64,000 bases of DNA, taken from the NCBI GenBank assembly GCA_018262095.1, contig JAGTRW010000004.1, positions 1 to 64,000 on the forward strand, read 5' to 3'. Below the pieces are notes generated by a model that saw only the letters and a program-made list of their open reading frames with translations, was not told the origin of the DNA and ran no database searches. Positions 48,640 to 57,548 of the stretch are shown piece by piece (the stretch's first letter is position 1; each line of letters begins with the position of its first letter). A program made the translations under genes and the position numbers. The stretch comes from Pseudomonadota bacterium. Lineage in GTDB: Bacteria > Pseudomonadota > Gammaproteobacteria > Burkholderiales > Rhodocyclaceae.

Positions 48640-50142
48640 ATGAGTTATGATTATGTATTGGAAACACGCGATGTGAAAAAAGTTTTCCCGGGGGTTGTTG
48701 CTCTTGATGGAATCTCTTTGAAATTCCGCTCGGGCGCAGTGCACTCGTTGATGGGAGAAAATGGGGCGGGGAAATCGACCCTGATGAAGATATTGAGTGG
48801 TATGTACAAGCCGACAGAAGGCGAGATGCTCTATAAGGGGGTAGAGACTGTTTTCGAAGAGCCTGTTGAGTCGATCAGGCTGGGAATCTCAATGATTCAC
48901 CAGGAACTGTCTCCGGTTCCGCATCGGTCGGTAATGGAAAATGTCTGGCTGGGTCGAGAACCGCTCATCAAACCGACCCCGTTTGTCGATCATAAAAAAA
49001 TGTATGACGACACCAAAAAGCTGCTCGACGACCTTGAGCTCAGCATCGACCCACGAACGATAATGGCTGAGTTGACTGTCGCCAAGATGCAGATGGTCGA
49101 GATTGCCAAAGCCGTTTCGTATAACTCCGAAGTGGTTATCATGGACGAGCCGACGTCGTCATTGACAAAAAAAGAGGTCGAGCATTTATTCAAGATAATC
49201 CGCCGTTTGAAGGACCAAGGGAAAGCGATTATTTATATTTCCCACAAGATGGATGAGATATTCGCCATTTCCGACGAAGTGAGCGTGTTGCGGGATGGAA
49301 AGTTTGTCGGTTCCTATGATGCCAAGGACCTAAACACCGATAAGCTGATTTCACTGATGGTGGGACGGGAGCTCAATGATTTGTTCCCGAAGGTCCAATG
49401 CCCGATCACCGATGTCAAGCTGAAGGTTGAAAACCTTTCCAGTGCTGGCGCTTTCGAAAATGTCTGTTTTGAAGTGCGCAAAGGCGAAATCGTTGGCTTT
49501 GCCGGTTTGGTCGGCGCTGGCCGAACCGAAGTCATGGAAACTATTTTCGGGATGCGGAAAAAATCGGCCGGGACGGTCAGTATCGATGGAAAAACGGTTG
49601 ACATTAAAACGCCGGAAAGCGCCATAAAACACCGTTTGGCGCTTTTAACCGAGGACCGAAGACAGTCGGGGATTTTTCCGATGTTGGACGTCAAGGACAA
49701 TATGGTGATGGCGGTTATTGATAAATACCGAAATTCTTTCATGAAGCTTTTGAACCACAAACAGATCAGAAGCGACTGCAATGAATACAAAAACAAGATC
49801 AACGTCAAGACGCCAAGTCTTGAGCAGAAAATAATGAATTTGAGCGGAGGAAACCAGCAAAAAGTCTTGGTCGCCAGATGGCTGCTCACCGACCCGGAAA
49901 TCCTCATCCTTGACGAGCCGACGAGGGGGATCGACGTTGGCGCCAAAGCGGAAATTCATGCCTTGATCACGAATTTGGCAGCGAAAGGCAAGGCCATTAT
50001 TTTGGTCTCTTCCGAATTGCCAGAGATTCTCGGTATGAGCGATAAGATCGTGGTGATGTGCGAGGGGAAAATAACCGGAATGATCGATAGAAAAGACGCG
50101 ACACAGGAAGGGATAATGAAGTACGCGACCATGTCGTCGTAA
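48640..50142 (+). CDS. Sugar/inositol ABC importer ATPase (RbsA-like)
   Basis: A 500-residue protein with two fused ATPase domains. The first has Walker A GENGAGKST and Walker B VVIMDEPTSSL. The second has a degenerate P-loop (GLVGAGRTEVMETIFG), an intact signature LSGGNQQKVLVARWLL and ILILDEPTRGIDVGAK. This asymmetry is normal for carbohydrate uptake ATPases of the ribose type. It powers import through the permease encoded 41 bases later. The ATG at 48640 (MSYDYV) was preferred over a GTG at 48628; GGGGAAGG lies just before it. The gene is visibly richer in A/T at third positions than the core genes. Confidence 0.92.
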   Translation: MSYDYVLETRDVKKVFPGVVALDGISLKFRSGAVHSLMGENGAGKSTLMKILSGMYKPTEGEMLYKGVETVFEEPVESIRLGISMIHQELSPVPHRSVMENVWLGREPLIKPTPFVDHKKMYDDTKKLLDDLELSIDPRTIMAELTVAKMQMVEIAKAVSYNSEVVIMDEPTSSLTKKEVEHLFKIIRRLKDQGKAIIYISHKMDEIFAISDEVSVLRDGKFVGSYDAKDLNTDKLISLMVGRELNDLFPKVQCPITDVKLKVENLSSAGAFENVCFEVRKGEIVGFAGLVGAGRTEVMETIFGMRKKSAGTVSIDGKTVDIKTPESAIKHRLALLTEDRRQSGIFPMLDVKDNMVMAVIDKYRNSFMKLLNHKQIRSDCNEYKNKINVKTPSLEQKIMNLSGGNQQKVLVARWLLTDPEILILDEPTRGIDVGAKAEIHALITNLAAKGKAIILVSSELPEILGMSDKIVVMCEGKITGMIDRKDATQEGIMKYATMSS

Positions 50143-50183
50143 TTTTATCAAGTTGATTTTAATTGAGGGGCTTAGGGGATTTT

Positions 50184-51167
50184 ATGAGTGGTCAGATGAA
50201 ATTTAAACAGTTTCTCGGTAAGTACGGAATATACCTGGTCCTGGTGGCGATGGTTTTTGCAATGAGTCTCATGTCGCCTGTTTTCCTTTCTCAGGATAAC
50301 TTGCTTAACATCGTCAGGCAGGTCTCTGTTATCGGATTGATCTCGCTGGGCGTTACTCTGGTCATTATTTCGAAGGGGATTGATCTTTCCAGCGGCTCGA
50401 CGCTGGCGCTGGCGGCGGTCATGGCCGCGAGCTTTGGCCAGGCAGGAGATTGGGCGGCAAAAATGTATCCCGGAATTCCAGAGTTGCCGGTCATTGTCCC
50501 GATTCTGGTTGCCATGCTGGTCGGGACCGTCGTCGGGACGGTGAATGGCGCTCTGGTCGCGAAAACCGGAATACCGGCTTTCATCGCAACTTTGGGAACC
50601 TATGTTTCGGTAAGAGGGCTGGCCCTGCTCTACGCCGACGGAAGGCCGGTCAGCACGCTGACGGCATCGTATCAGTACATCGGCCAAGGTTATATTCTGG
50701 GCATTCCGCTGCCGGTTCTCCTCTTCGCCCTTATGGCGTTGATTACCTGGGTTATGTTGAATCATACGAAATTCGGCAAGAATATTTATGCCATAGGCGG
50801 GAATATCGTCGCCGCCGAAGTCTCCGGGGTTAACGTACAACGGAATCTGATCAAGATCTATATGTACGCCGGAATGCTCGCCGGTCTGGCCGGACTAGTT
50901 TTGTCGGCGCGCTTGAATACCGGGCAGCCGGGAATGGGCGTCGCCTATGAGCTTGATGCCATTGCCGCGACAACCATTGGCGGGACCAGCCACTCGGGCG
51001 GTATTGGCACCATCCAGGGCGCCGTCGTCGGCGCGCTGATTCTCGGTGTCCTTAACAACGGTCTCAATTTGATGGGCGTTTCCGCGTATTGGCAGCAGAT
51101 CATCAAAGGGGCGATTATCGTCACTGCCGTCGTTATCGACATGCGCAAGAATGCGAAAAAGAAATAG
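50184..51167 (+). CDS. Sugar/inositol ABC importer permease (RbsC-like)
   Basis: A 327-residue inner-membrane protein with about ten hydrophobic helices. Typical RbsC blocks are [20 protein letters not shown]-like [40 protein letters not shown] and [20 protein letters not shown], the last containing the ATPase-contact loop. It forms the importer channel with the ATPase before it. The ATG at 50184 has GAGGGG and AGGGGA upstream. It is followed by a second inositol-dehydrogenase-like gene after 32 bases. Confidence 0.92.
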   Translation: MSGQMKFKQFLGKYGIYLVLVAMVFAMSLMSPVFLSQDNLLNIVRQVSVIGLISLGVTLVIISKGIDLSSGSTLALAAVMAASFGQAGDWAAKMYPGIPELPVIVPILVAMLVGTVVGTVNGALVAKTGIPAFIATLGTYVSVRGLALLYADGRPVSTLTASYQYIGQGYILGIPLPVLLFALMALITWVMLNHTKFGKNIYAIGGNIVAAEVSGVNVQRNLIKIYMYAGMLAGLAGLVLSARLNTGQPGMGVAYELDAIAATTIGGTSHSGGIGTIQGAVVGALILGVLNNGLNLMGVSAYWQQIIKGAIIVTAVVIDMRKNAKKK

Positions 51168-51199
51168 TTTTCATTGGAAAAAATAGAACGGAGCGGCAA

Positions 51200-52210
51200 A
51201 TGACAATAAAAATCGGCGCTGTCGGGCTTGGCCGGTTGGGCTTTCAGCATGCCTCGAACCTGAGATATTCCATTCCAAATGTTGAACTTGTTGCGCTTTG
51301 CGATATGAACGAGGAGAAGCTCAATAAGACTGCAAAGGACTGGGCGATTCCTAATGCGTATACCGATTTTGGGGCGATGATCAAAAATCGGGAACTTGAT
51401 GCAATCGCCATCACTTCACCCTCGCCACTTCATGCGGAACAGATCGCTCAAGCGCTGGATAATGGGCTGCATGTATTTTGTGAAAAGCCGCTCGGAACAA
51501 CGGTCGAGGAATGCAAAATCGCCGAGGAAGCCGTCGCCAAGCACCCCGATTTGGTGTTCATGCTGGGCTTTATGAGAAGGTACGATCCTTCGTATGCCTA
51601 CGCTAGAAAGATGGTGTTTGAGGGAAAAATAGGCAAGCCGATCCTGTTCAGGGGGTATAGCCAGGATCCCGAAACCGCAATCAGTGGCGCAATCGCCTAT
51701 GCCGGGCATTCTGGCGGCCAGTTCATCGATATGGCCGTTCACGATATCGATTTGGCGCGCTGGTTCATGGGGTCTGATCCAAAAACGATTTTCGCCATAG
51801 GGGGGTGTTACGCCCATCCGGAATTCGCGGAGTTTAAGGATGGCGACAATGTTTCAGCGCTGATGCATCTGCAGAATGGAAGTATGGCTTTCCTGTTTGC
51901 CGGCAGGACCGCACCGCATGGCTACAATGTCGAAACCGAGATTGTCGGAACAAAGGGAACGCTCAGAATTGCCTCTGTTCCGCAAAAAAACATGGTCGAG
52001 ATCCTCGATGAGCACGGCGTCAGGAAGGAATGTTCCCAGGATTTTATCGAGCGCTTTGGTGACGCCTATCGCAATGAGATGAATGAGTTCATTGCCTGTG
52101 TTAAGGAAGGCAGAAAGCCTGAAGTCACCGTTTATGACGGAACGAAATGCACTGAGATTGCCTACAAGTGCAAAGAGGCCTTCGAGAATAACGAGCTGGT
52201 CAGGATGTGA
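51200..52210 (+). CDS. iolG: Inositol 2-dehydrogenase-like oxidoreductase (copy 2)
   Basis: A 336-residue GFO/IDH/MocA-family protein. The Rossmann motif is AVGLGRLGFQHASNL, EKP is in HVFCEKPLGTTVEE, and the catalytic block is GGQFIDMAVHDIDLARWFMG, with Asp and His in place. It differs markedly from the first IolG at 42022-43017, so it may prefer another isomer (scyllo- or D-chiro-inositol) or the reverse reaction. It shares the importer operon, 32 bases after the permease, and is followed by a secreted phosphoesterase gene. Confidence 0.85.
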   Translation: MTIKIGAVGLGRLGFQHASNLRYSIPNVELVALCDMNEEKLNKTAKDWAIPNAYTDFGAMIKNRELDAIAITSPSPLHAEQIAQALDNGLHVFCEKPLGTTVEECKIAEEAVAKHPDLVFMLGFMRRYDPSYAYARKMVFEGKIGKPILFRGYSQDPETAISGAIAYAGHSGGQFIDMAVHDIDLARWFMGSDPKTIFAIGGCYAHPEFAEFKDGDNVSALMHLQNGSMAFLFAGRTAPHGYNVETEIVGTKGTLRIASVPQKNMVEILDEHGVRKECSQDFIERFGDAYRNEMNEFIACVKEGRKPEVTVYDGTKCTEIAYKCKEAFENNELVRM

Positions 52211-52302
52211 TGCGGTTTTTGTCGTGTGTTTCTAGGCTGATCAGAAAATGCACTGTGGCGCGTAGCAATACATATACTCTTCATTCGGGATGGGAAATTC
52301 TC

Positions 52303-55300
52303 ATGGGAACGATGCAGCGTTTAGGCCGTGCTATTTTATGCTTTCTTTTTTTTACACTGCTGGGAGTAAATACACAGCTAGTATCGGCCGCAGATAACGG
52401 ACCGGCGTTCAAAAACGGCCCGTATCTGCTCGCGCCAAAAGCGGGAAGCATGGTCGTTGCCTGGGAAAGTACCAAAGACGTTCCAGCAACCATTTCGTTT
52501 GGAAAAGACAAGGACCGCTTGGATCAGCAACTGACCGTCGTGCCGGACAAAGACGCACCTCTTTTCCAGGGGGGGAAATTGAACTTGTACCATGTCAAAC
52601 TGGATGGATTGCTGGCGAGCGAACAGGGGACAAAATATTATTACAAGGTCGACCTTTCCGGGGGGCTGTCCTATCAGGCGAGTTTTTCGACACTCGGTAC
52701 AAAACCAGGCGCGGTAAAAATACTGACGCTTTCCGACACGCACGTTTTTTCAACGCGTGAAAAACTCAACGCCGACATCAAGTCGATCAATCCGGCACTG
52801 ATCATCCACACCGGCGATCTTGTCGAAGGTACTGGCGCGCAGATTGAGCAATTCAGCTTCTGGTTCAAGGGCAACGAGGACGACTTCATTCACTCCTTCC
52901 CCGTGGTTTACTCCAGCGGAAACCATGATCAAGGCGGTGAGTATTTCAACGCCTACGTTTACGACATCCAGGATGCCGAATATGGCGGAACGGTTAGAGG
53001 AAACAGTTCCTTCGACTACGCCGGCGTTCATTTCAGCTTGATGAATAGCAATCCCTGGGGCCTGTTTCAGATGAACTCCGAGGCCACGGGTAAAGCTGCA
53101 GATCCTGGCACCATCAAGAACGTCGAGGATTCTTTGGCATGGCTGAGGAAGGATCTGGCTAGCGAGGCGGCAAAGAATGCCGATTTCCGGATTCTCACCA
53201 TGCACCATCCCGTATCCGACGCGTACACCAAGCGGAACATTCCTGCAATTGCCGAGCCGGGGAAAGTCGATTTGATGCTCTCGGGCCATTCCCACTCCTA
53301 CGCGCGGGCTGTTTCAGATAATCCAGAAGTCGGTGCAGCGACGGTCTATCTGACGCAGCAGGATGCGCGAATTCACAGCAAGAAGGGCGATTACTTCGTC
53401 ATCGATCTTGACGCCGCCAAGGAGGTGATGACCGTCAGGAATTATGGGAGCGACAGCGGCAAGGACAAGACACTGCTTGCCAACACGACAGTGATAGCGA
53501 AGGCCAAGCAGAAGCTTTCCTATTCAGATATTTCGATTTCACCTGCCGACATCTTGAGCAATGGCGAGGTGACTGTGACTGCGCTGGTCAAAAATGATGG
53601 AAAAGGAATTGCTGCGGCAGTGATGCCTGTTGAAGACAACGGACAGAAGAAATATATCTATAAATTCGACGGTCAAGTCAGGATTCTCGAGCCCGGAACC
53701 TCAGCGATGCTCAAGGGTACGATAGCGCTTGCCGATTTGGGTAAGCATAAGCTGACGCTTGCCGATGCTTCAGTCGATGTCAATGTAGGCTTCAGAAAGG
53801 CCACGTTCGAATACAGGAAGCTGCGCACTCGCCTGGGTGACGGGCCGGTCAGTGACATCAACGGCAACCGGCTTTACGTCAAGGTCGATGTAAAGAATAT
53901 CGGCAATGAACCCGGGGTGGATAATGCCGAGTTGCTTATCGATGGAAAAGTCGTCGAGGCCAAGAAATACACACTGGCTGCCGGTGGAGTCAAGACGGCG
54001 GAGTTTATTCATACCTTCAACAAGGCAGGGCGTTATCAGGTCAGCATTGGCAACGCTACTCCCGCGAACGTTTATATCGAGGGGGCGGTTCAAGGCATGC
54101 CGATAGCCAAGGATAAATCCGGCAATGGCAATGACGCGTATATCCATGGCGCGCCGCAAGTCGGCGTAGATGATAATGGCAAACCCACAGTGGTCCTTGA
54201 TGGAAAGAGGGATTACCTCGAAATTCCTGACACGGGAAAATACAAGGTGGTCGATGCCGCCACCGGAATGGTTTGGGCCAATCTCCCCAGCAAAGGCACA
54301 ACCAAGGGCGGTGTATCCGAGTTGGTCGAACCCTACGCGGATGGCAAGGGCGCTGTTGCCGACCATAACCCCCTGATGCTCAAAGGTATCGGTCTGGGTT
54401 GGGGAACGCCATACCTGTTCAGGATCGCCGTTCGCGAAACCGGCAAGGTGACCTACGGCGTGTGCTTTCATGACGACAACGGTGAGTTCAGCTGGAACGA
54501 TGGCAGCGATCCCAAGGCGGGTATCAAGAAGGACACCTGGGTACAGTACACCAGCGCTTTCGATTTCAAGACCGGTGGTGATGCCTACCAGAATGGCTTC
54601 CGAAGTGCCGGGGTTGAAAAGCCTGTTTTTGGTGACGCGCCGGTAAAGAACTGGGAGGGGGTGCCGATGTGGGTCGGACTGGGATTCAAGAACACGCTGC
54701 TGACCAAACGCAATCGTGGCATGTACCACACCATGCTGCCCGGAGCCATTTCTCAGGTGCGTTTTTATACGTCCAAGGTCTCGGCGGCGGAAAATGACGC
54801 CATTCGAAGCAATCCGTCGTTGCCCAACGACTCGTCAAGCAGTCTGAAAATCTGGTTGGATTTCGCTCCGGAAAATATACTGACCAAGGGAACTCACACC
54901 ACTGAATGGGTCGCCGTAAGCTCGGCGCCAAGTGCGCTGGATTATCAGGCTTCAGTCGAAGGAAACGCCGGAATCGTGGCGACGGTTCAGACTTCCGACG
55001 ATCAATCCAAGGTTAAAAAAGAAAAGAAATACGCTTTGAAGAACGGTGAACACACGATTGATTTGAAGTCGGTGGGGAAAGCAAAGTACGCAAGAGTTGT
55101 GACCGAGTTTAAATCGGACATCAATGCCAAAGAGAGCAGCATTCCGGTGGTGTACGAATACCTGTTGAAATCAGGAAACATGACTCGCTGGAATACTACT
55201 GCTGACTGGAACAGAGGCGTTTTTGCCCAAGCGGCCGGCCACCAATCTGCTGACGTCTACCGCGATCACGCCGCTGATTTTGATGATTATTCCGGAAAGG

Positions 55301-55323
55301 CTTCTGAGCCCGACGCAAAGTAA
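52303..55323 (+). CDS. Secreted metallophosphoesterase with LamG-like domain (copy 3)
   Basis: A 1006-residue exported protein, collinear with copy 2. The signal peptide ends at about LVSAAD (residue 30). The Fn3-like domain contains NGPYLLAPKAGSMVVAWEST. The phosphoesterase metal ligands are complete: SDTH (Asp145, His147), HTGD, SGNHD, MHHP and SGHSH. CARDB/Ig-like modules, a LamG-like domain (LDGKRDYLEIPDTGKYKVVD) and a C-terminal domain ending in DFDDYSGKASEPDAK follow. It lies 92 bases after the second iolG in the same direction as the importer genes, so co-expression is likely. This is the strongest local link between an extracytoplasmic phosphoesterase and inositol uptake. The frame opens at 52207, but the ATG at 52303 gives a proper signal peptide. 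Confidence 0.87.
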   Translation: MGTMQRLGRAILCFLFFTLLGVNTQLVSAADNGPAFKNGPYLLAPKAGSMVVAWESTKDVPATISFGKDKDRLDQQLTVVPDKDAPLFQGGKLNLYHVKLDGLLASEQGTKYYYKVDLSGGLSYQASFSTLGTKPGAVKILTLSDTHVFSTREKLNADIKSINPALIIHTGDLVEGTGAQIEQFSFWFKGNEDDFIHSFPVVYSSGNHDQGGEYFNAYVYDIQDAEYGGTVRGNSSFDYAGVHFSLMNSNPWGLFQMNSEATGKAADPGTIKNVEDSLAWLRKDLASEAAKNADFRILTMHHPVSDAYTKRNIPAIAEPGKVDLMLSGHSHSYARAVSDNPEVGAATVYLTQQDARIHSKKGDYFVIDLDAAKEVMTVRNYGSDSGKDKTLLANTTVIAKAKQKLSYSDISISPADILSNGEVTVTALVKNDGKGIAAAVMPVEDNGQKKYIYKFDGQVRILEPGTSAMLKGTIALADLGKHKLTLADASVDVNVGFRKATFEYRKLRTRLGDGPVSDINGNRLYVKVDVKNIGNEPGVDNAELLIDGKVVEAKKYTLAAGGVKTAEFIHTFNKAGRYQVSIGNATPANVYIEGAVQGMPIAKDKSGNGNDAYIHGAPQVGVDDNGKPTVVLDGKRDYLEIPDTGKYKVVDAATGMVWANLPSKGTTKGGVSELVEPYADGKGAVADHNPLMLKGIGLGWGTPYLFRIAVRETGKVTYGVCFHDDNGEFSWNDGSDPKAGIKKDTWVQYTSAFDFKTGGDAYQNGFRSAGVEKPVFGDAPVKNWEGVPMWVGLGFKNTLLTKRNRGMYHTMLPGAISQVRFYTSKVSAAENDAIRSNPSLPNDSSSSLKIWLDFAPENILTKGTHTTEWVAVSSAPSALDYQASVEGNAGIVATVQTSDDQSKVKKEKKYALKNGEHTIDLKSVGKAKYARVVTEFKSDINAKESSIPVVYEYLLKSGNMTRWNTTADWNRGVFAQAAGHQSADVYRDHAADFDDYSGKASEPDAK

Positions 55324-55558
55324 GCTTCTTGTTTGAACTCCGGCGGAGCGGCTTTTCAATTGGCGATTGCCGTTCCAATGGATATGCATTCTCGATTAAA
55401 GCGAGAACAGCAGAAGAGAATCGTTTCAGAGGGAGCTCGCATGGCGGATCGTTACAGGTTGTTACAAAACCAGGCAAAACAATAAACAGCTATATTCCCA
55501 CGTGTTCATTACAGTTGCGCGCAATGGAATATTTATTCATATAGCGCAAGGAAGCGTA

Positions 55559-55684
55559 ATGAACTTTGCTCGTTTGGTTTTTGTCATCTTTGTTGTTGGA
55601 CTTGCGTTAGTGCCGTCGCTGATCACGAGCTATATCCATCGTACTGATGAAGTCGAACCCGAGTTCGAGCATGATTACCGCTAG
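55559..55684 (+). CDS. Small single-pass membrane protein
   Basis: A 41-residue peptide with one hydrophobic helix (RLVFVIFVVGLALVPSLITS, residues 5-24) and an acidic tail (DEVEPEFEHDYR). AAGGAAG lies just upstream of the ATG and a terminator follows, so it is likely a real gene. I do not recognise it. Its tail suggests a cytoplasmic or periplasmic contact to a partner protein. Confidence 0.55.
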   Translation: MNFARLVFVIFVVGLALVPSLITSYIHRTDEVEPEFEHDYR

Positions 55685-55728
55685 TCCATATCAGCTTCTT
55701 GGACTGCTAGACTCTCCGCCGTCCCGAT

Positions 55729-55762
55729 AAAACCAGTCGAACAAAAATCGGCTGGTTTTTTT
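55729..55762 (+). terminator. Terminator after the small membrane protein
   Basis: AAAACCAGTCGA pairs with TCGGCTGGTTTT (one mismatch) around a short A-rich loop and is followed by further T residues. It marks the right end of the inositol island. Confidence 0.75.
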
Positions 55763-55897
55763 CTGCCGTTGGAAAGCGCTGGACAGAGGACGCGCTGTCA
55801 GTCCGTTCAGATTCCTTGGCCAGTATGATTGTCGTGCGTTTTTCAGGTATCTTGCGACACGCCTCGCTTGTTCGGGTGATTCGATTGGGGAAGACAG

Positions 55898-56215
55898 ATG
55901 GCGCGACCGATGATCTGCCGCAAGGTGTCTTGCGACGTGACTGCGGCGTATTTCAAGCCGCAGGGAATTCCAATGCGCCTTCTCGAAGAAGTCGAACTGG
56001 AGCTCGACGAGATCGAGGCGATCCGTCTGGCCGACCTTGAAGGCCTTTATCAGGTCGATGCTGCCGCCAGAATGGGCGTTTCCCGCCAGACCTTCGGCAA
56101 CATCATTGCCCGTGCCCACAAAAAGGTGGCCACCGCGCTGCTCTGCGGCAAGGCGCTACGAATTTCCGCCGCCGGCCAAAGCGTTCAGTGCGTGAGCGAG
56201 CGAACTGAGCCGTAG
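55898..56215 (+). CDS. DUF134 family DNA-binding protein
   Basis: A 105-residue protein. CRKVSCDVTAAYFKPQGIPM at the start and IEAIRLADLEGLYQVDAAAR, then MGVSRQTFGNIIARAHKKVA match DUF134, a helix-turn-helix family of sigma-region-4 type. DUF134 genes commonly sit near NifX/NifB-like (dinitrogenase iron-molybdenum cofactor) proteins, and one such gene lies 3.3 kb downstream here. It may be a metal- or Fe-S-linked regulator. The gene overlaps no neighbour and ends convergently with the MFS gene. Confidence 0.85.
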   Translation: MARPMICRKVSCDVTAAYFKPQGIPMRLLEEVELELDEIEAIRLADLEGLYQVDAAARMGVSRQTFGNIIARAHKKVATALLCGKALRISAAGQSVQCVSERTEP

Positions 56216-56227
56216 CGGCAGCAATGA

Positions 56228-57457
56228 TCAGGCTTTGGCTGCTTGGCAGGCGCTCGTCTGCTGGCTGGGCCGGCGGATGTTCGGCAGAAAGATCGCGAGC
56301 AGCCCGATCAGCGGCAGGAATGAACAGAGCTTGTAGACTGCCGTAACTCCCCACAGATCGGCCAGCTGCCCGAGTACCGCCGCGCCGATCCCGGCAAGAC
56401 CAAAAGCCAGACCGTAGAACAGTCCGGAGACCATGCCGATCCTGCCCGGGAACAGTTCCTGCGCATAGACCAGAATGGCCGGGAAAGCCGAAGCGAGCAT
56501 GAAGCCGATGATCATGGTCAGCACCACCGACATGCTCTGGTCGACGTACGGCAACGCCAGCGTAAAGGGCGCGACGCCCAGGATCGACACCCAGATCACC
56601 TGCCGGCGGCCGATGCGGTCGCCGATCGGGCCGCCGAGCAAGGTTCCGGCGGCGACCGAGAACAGGAAGTAGAAAAGATGGTATTGGGCGTTCTGGGTGC
56701 TGATGTCGTAGCGCTGAATCAGGTAGAAGATCAGATAGCTGTTGATGCTGGCCAGATAGAAGAACTTGGAAAAAATCAACGCCAGCAGCACGGCCAGGGT
56801 GGTCAGCACCTGTCGTCTGGGCAAGGTCTGGACGGTGGCGGCCACTGCCTTTTTCGGCTTCGCTTGATGGTGGCGGTACCAGAGTCCGACGCCGGTGAGA
56901 ACGATCATCGCGAGCAGCGCCAGCAGCGAGAAGAACGCGATGCTGCGCTGACCGTACGGCAGCACGATCCAGGCCGCCAGCAAAGGCCCCATCGCCGTTC
57001 CGGCATTGCCGCCGACCTGGAAAATCGATTGCGCCAGACCGTGACGGCCACCCGAGGCCATGCGTGCGACGCGCGCCGACTCCGGGTGAAAGATCGACGA
57101 CCCGGTGCCGACCATCGCGGCGGCGATCAGCACGACCGGAAAACTCGAGGCCAGCGACAGCGTCAGCAGGCCGAGCAAGGTACAGCCCATGCCCAAGGTC
57201 AGCGAGAACGGCTTGGGATGGCGGTCGGTGTAATAGCCGACCAGCGGTTGCAACAGTGACGCGGTGAATTGGAAGGCCAGCGTGATCAGCCCGATCTGCG
57301 CGAAGGAGAGGTGGAAATCGCTCTTGAACAGCGGATAGATGGCGAGGATCAGCGACTGAATCGTGTCGTTGAGGAAATGCGAAAAACTGATCGCGCCAAG
57401 AACCCTGAAGGCGGTCGGGTCGTTGGCGCCGGTATTGGCGGCAGAGTCTGCTTTCAT
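56228..57457 (-). CDS. MFS exporter, fosmidomycin-resistance (Fsr) type
   Basis: A 409-residue inner-membrane transporter with 12 predicted helices. The pattern near the N-terminus (ISFSHFLNDTIQSLILAIYP, then LKSDFHLSFAQIGLITLAFQ) and the G-Y-Y-T-D-R-H loop are typical of the Fsr group. Such proteins export fosmidomycin or other small toxic compounds by proton antiport; the natural substrate here is unknown. It is divergent from an AraC-family gene, which probably controls it. Confidence 0.87.
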   Translation of the reverse strand: MKADSAANTGANDPTAFRVLGAISFSHFLNDTIQSLILAIYPLFKSDFHLSFAQIGLITLAFQFTASLLQPLVGYYTDRHPKPFSLTLGMGCTLLGLLTLSLASSFPVVLIAAAMVGTGSSIFHPESARVARMASGGRHGLAQSIFQVGGNAGTAMGPLLAAWIVLPYGQRSIAFFSLLALLAMIVLTGVGLWYRHHQAKPKKAVAATVQTLPRRQVLTTLAVLLALIFSKFFYLASINSYLIFYLIQRYDISTQNAQYHLFYFLFSVAAGTLLGGPIGDRIGRRQVIWVSILGVAPFTLALPYVDQSMSVVLTMIIGFMLASAFPAILVYAQELFPGRIGMVSGLFYGLAFGLAGIGAAVLGQLADLWGVTAVYKLCSFLPLIGLLAIFLPNIRRPSQQTSACQAAKA

Positions 57458-57548
57458 CGTTTTGTGTGGGCTTTGAATGAGTCAGGGTTTGAATATACGG
57501 GTAATATGCCTGTCTATCTCGCTGGTATTGGGCAGCAATCATCTAGAA

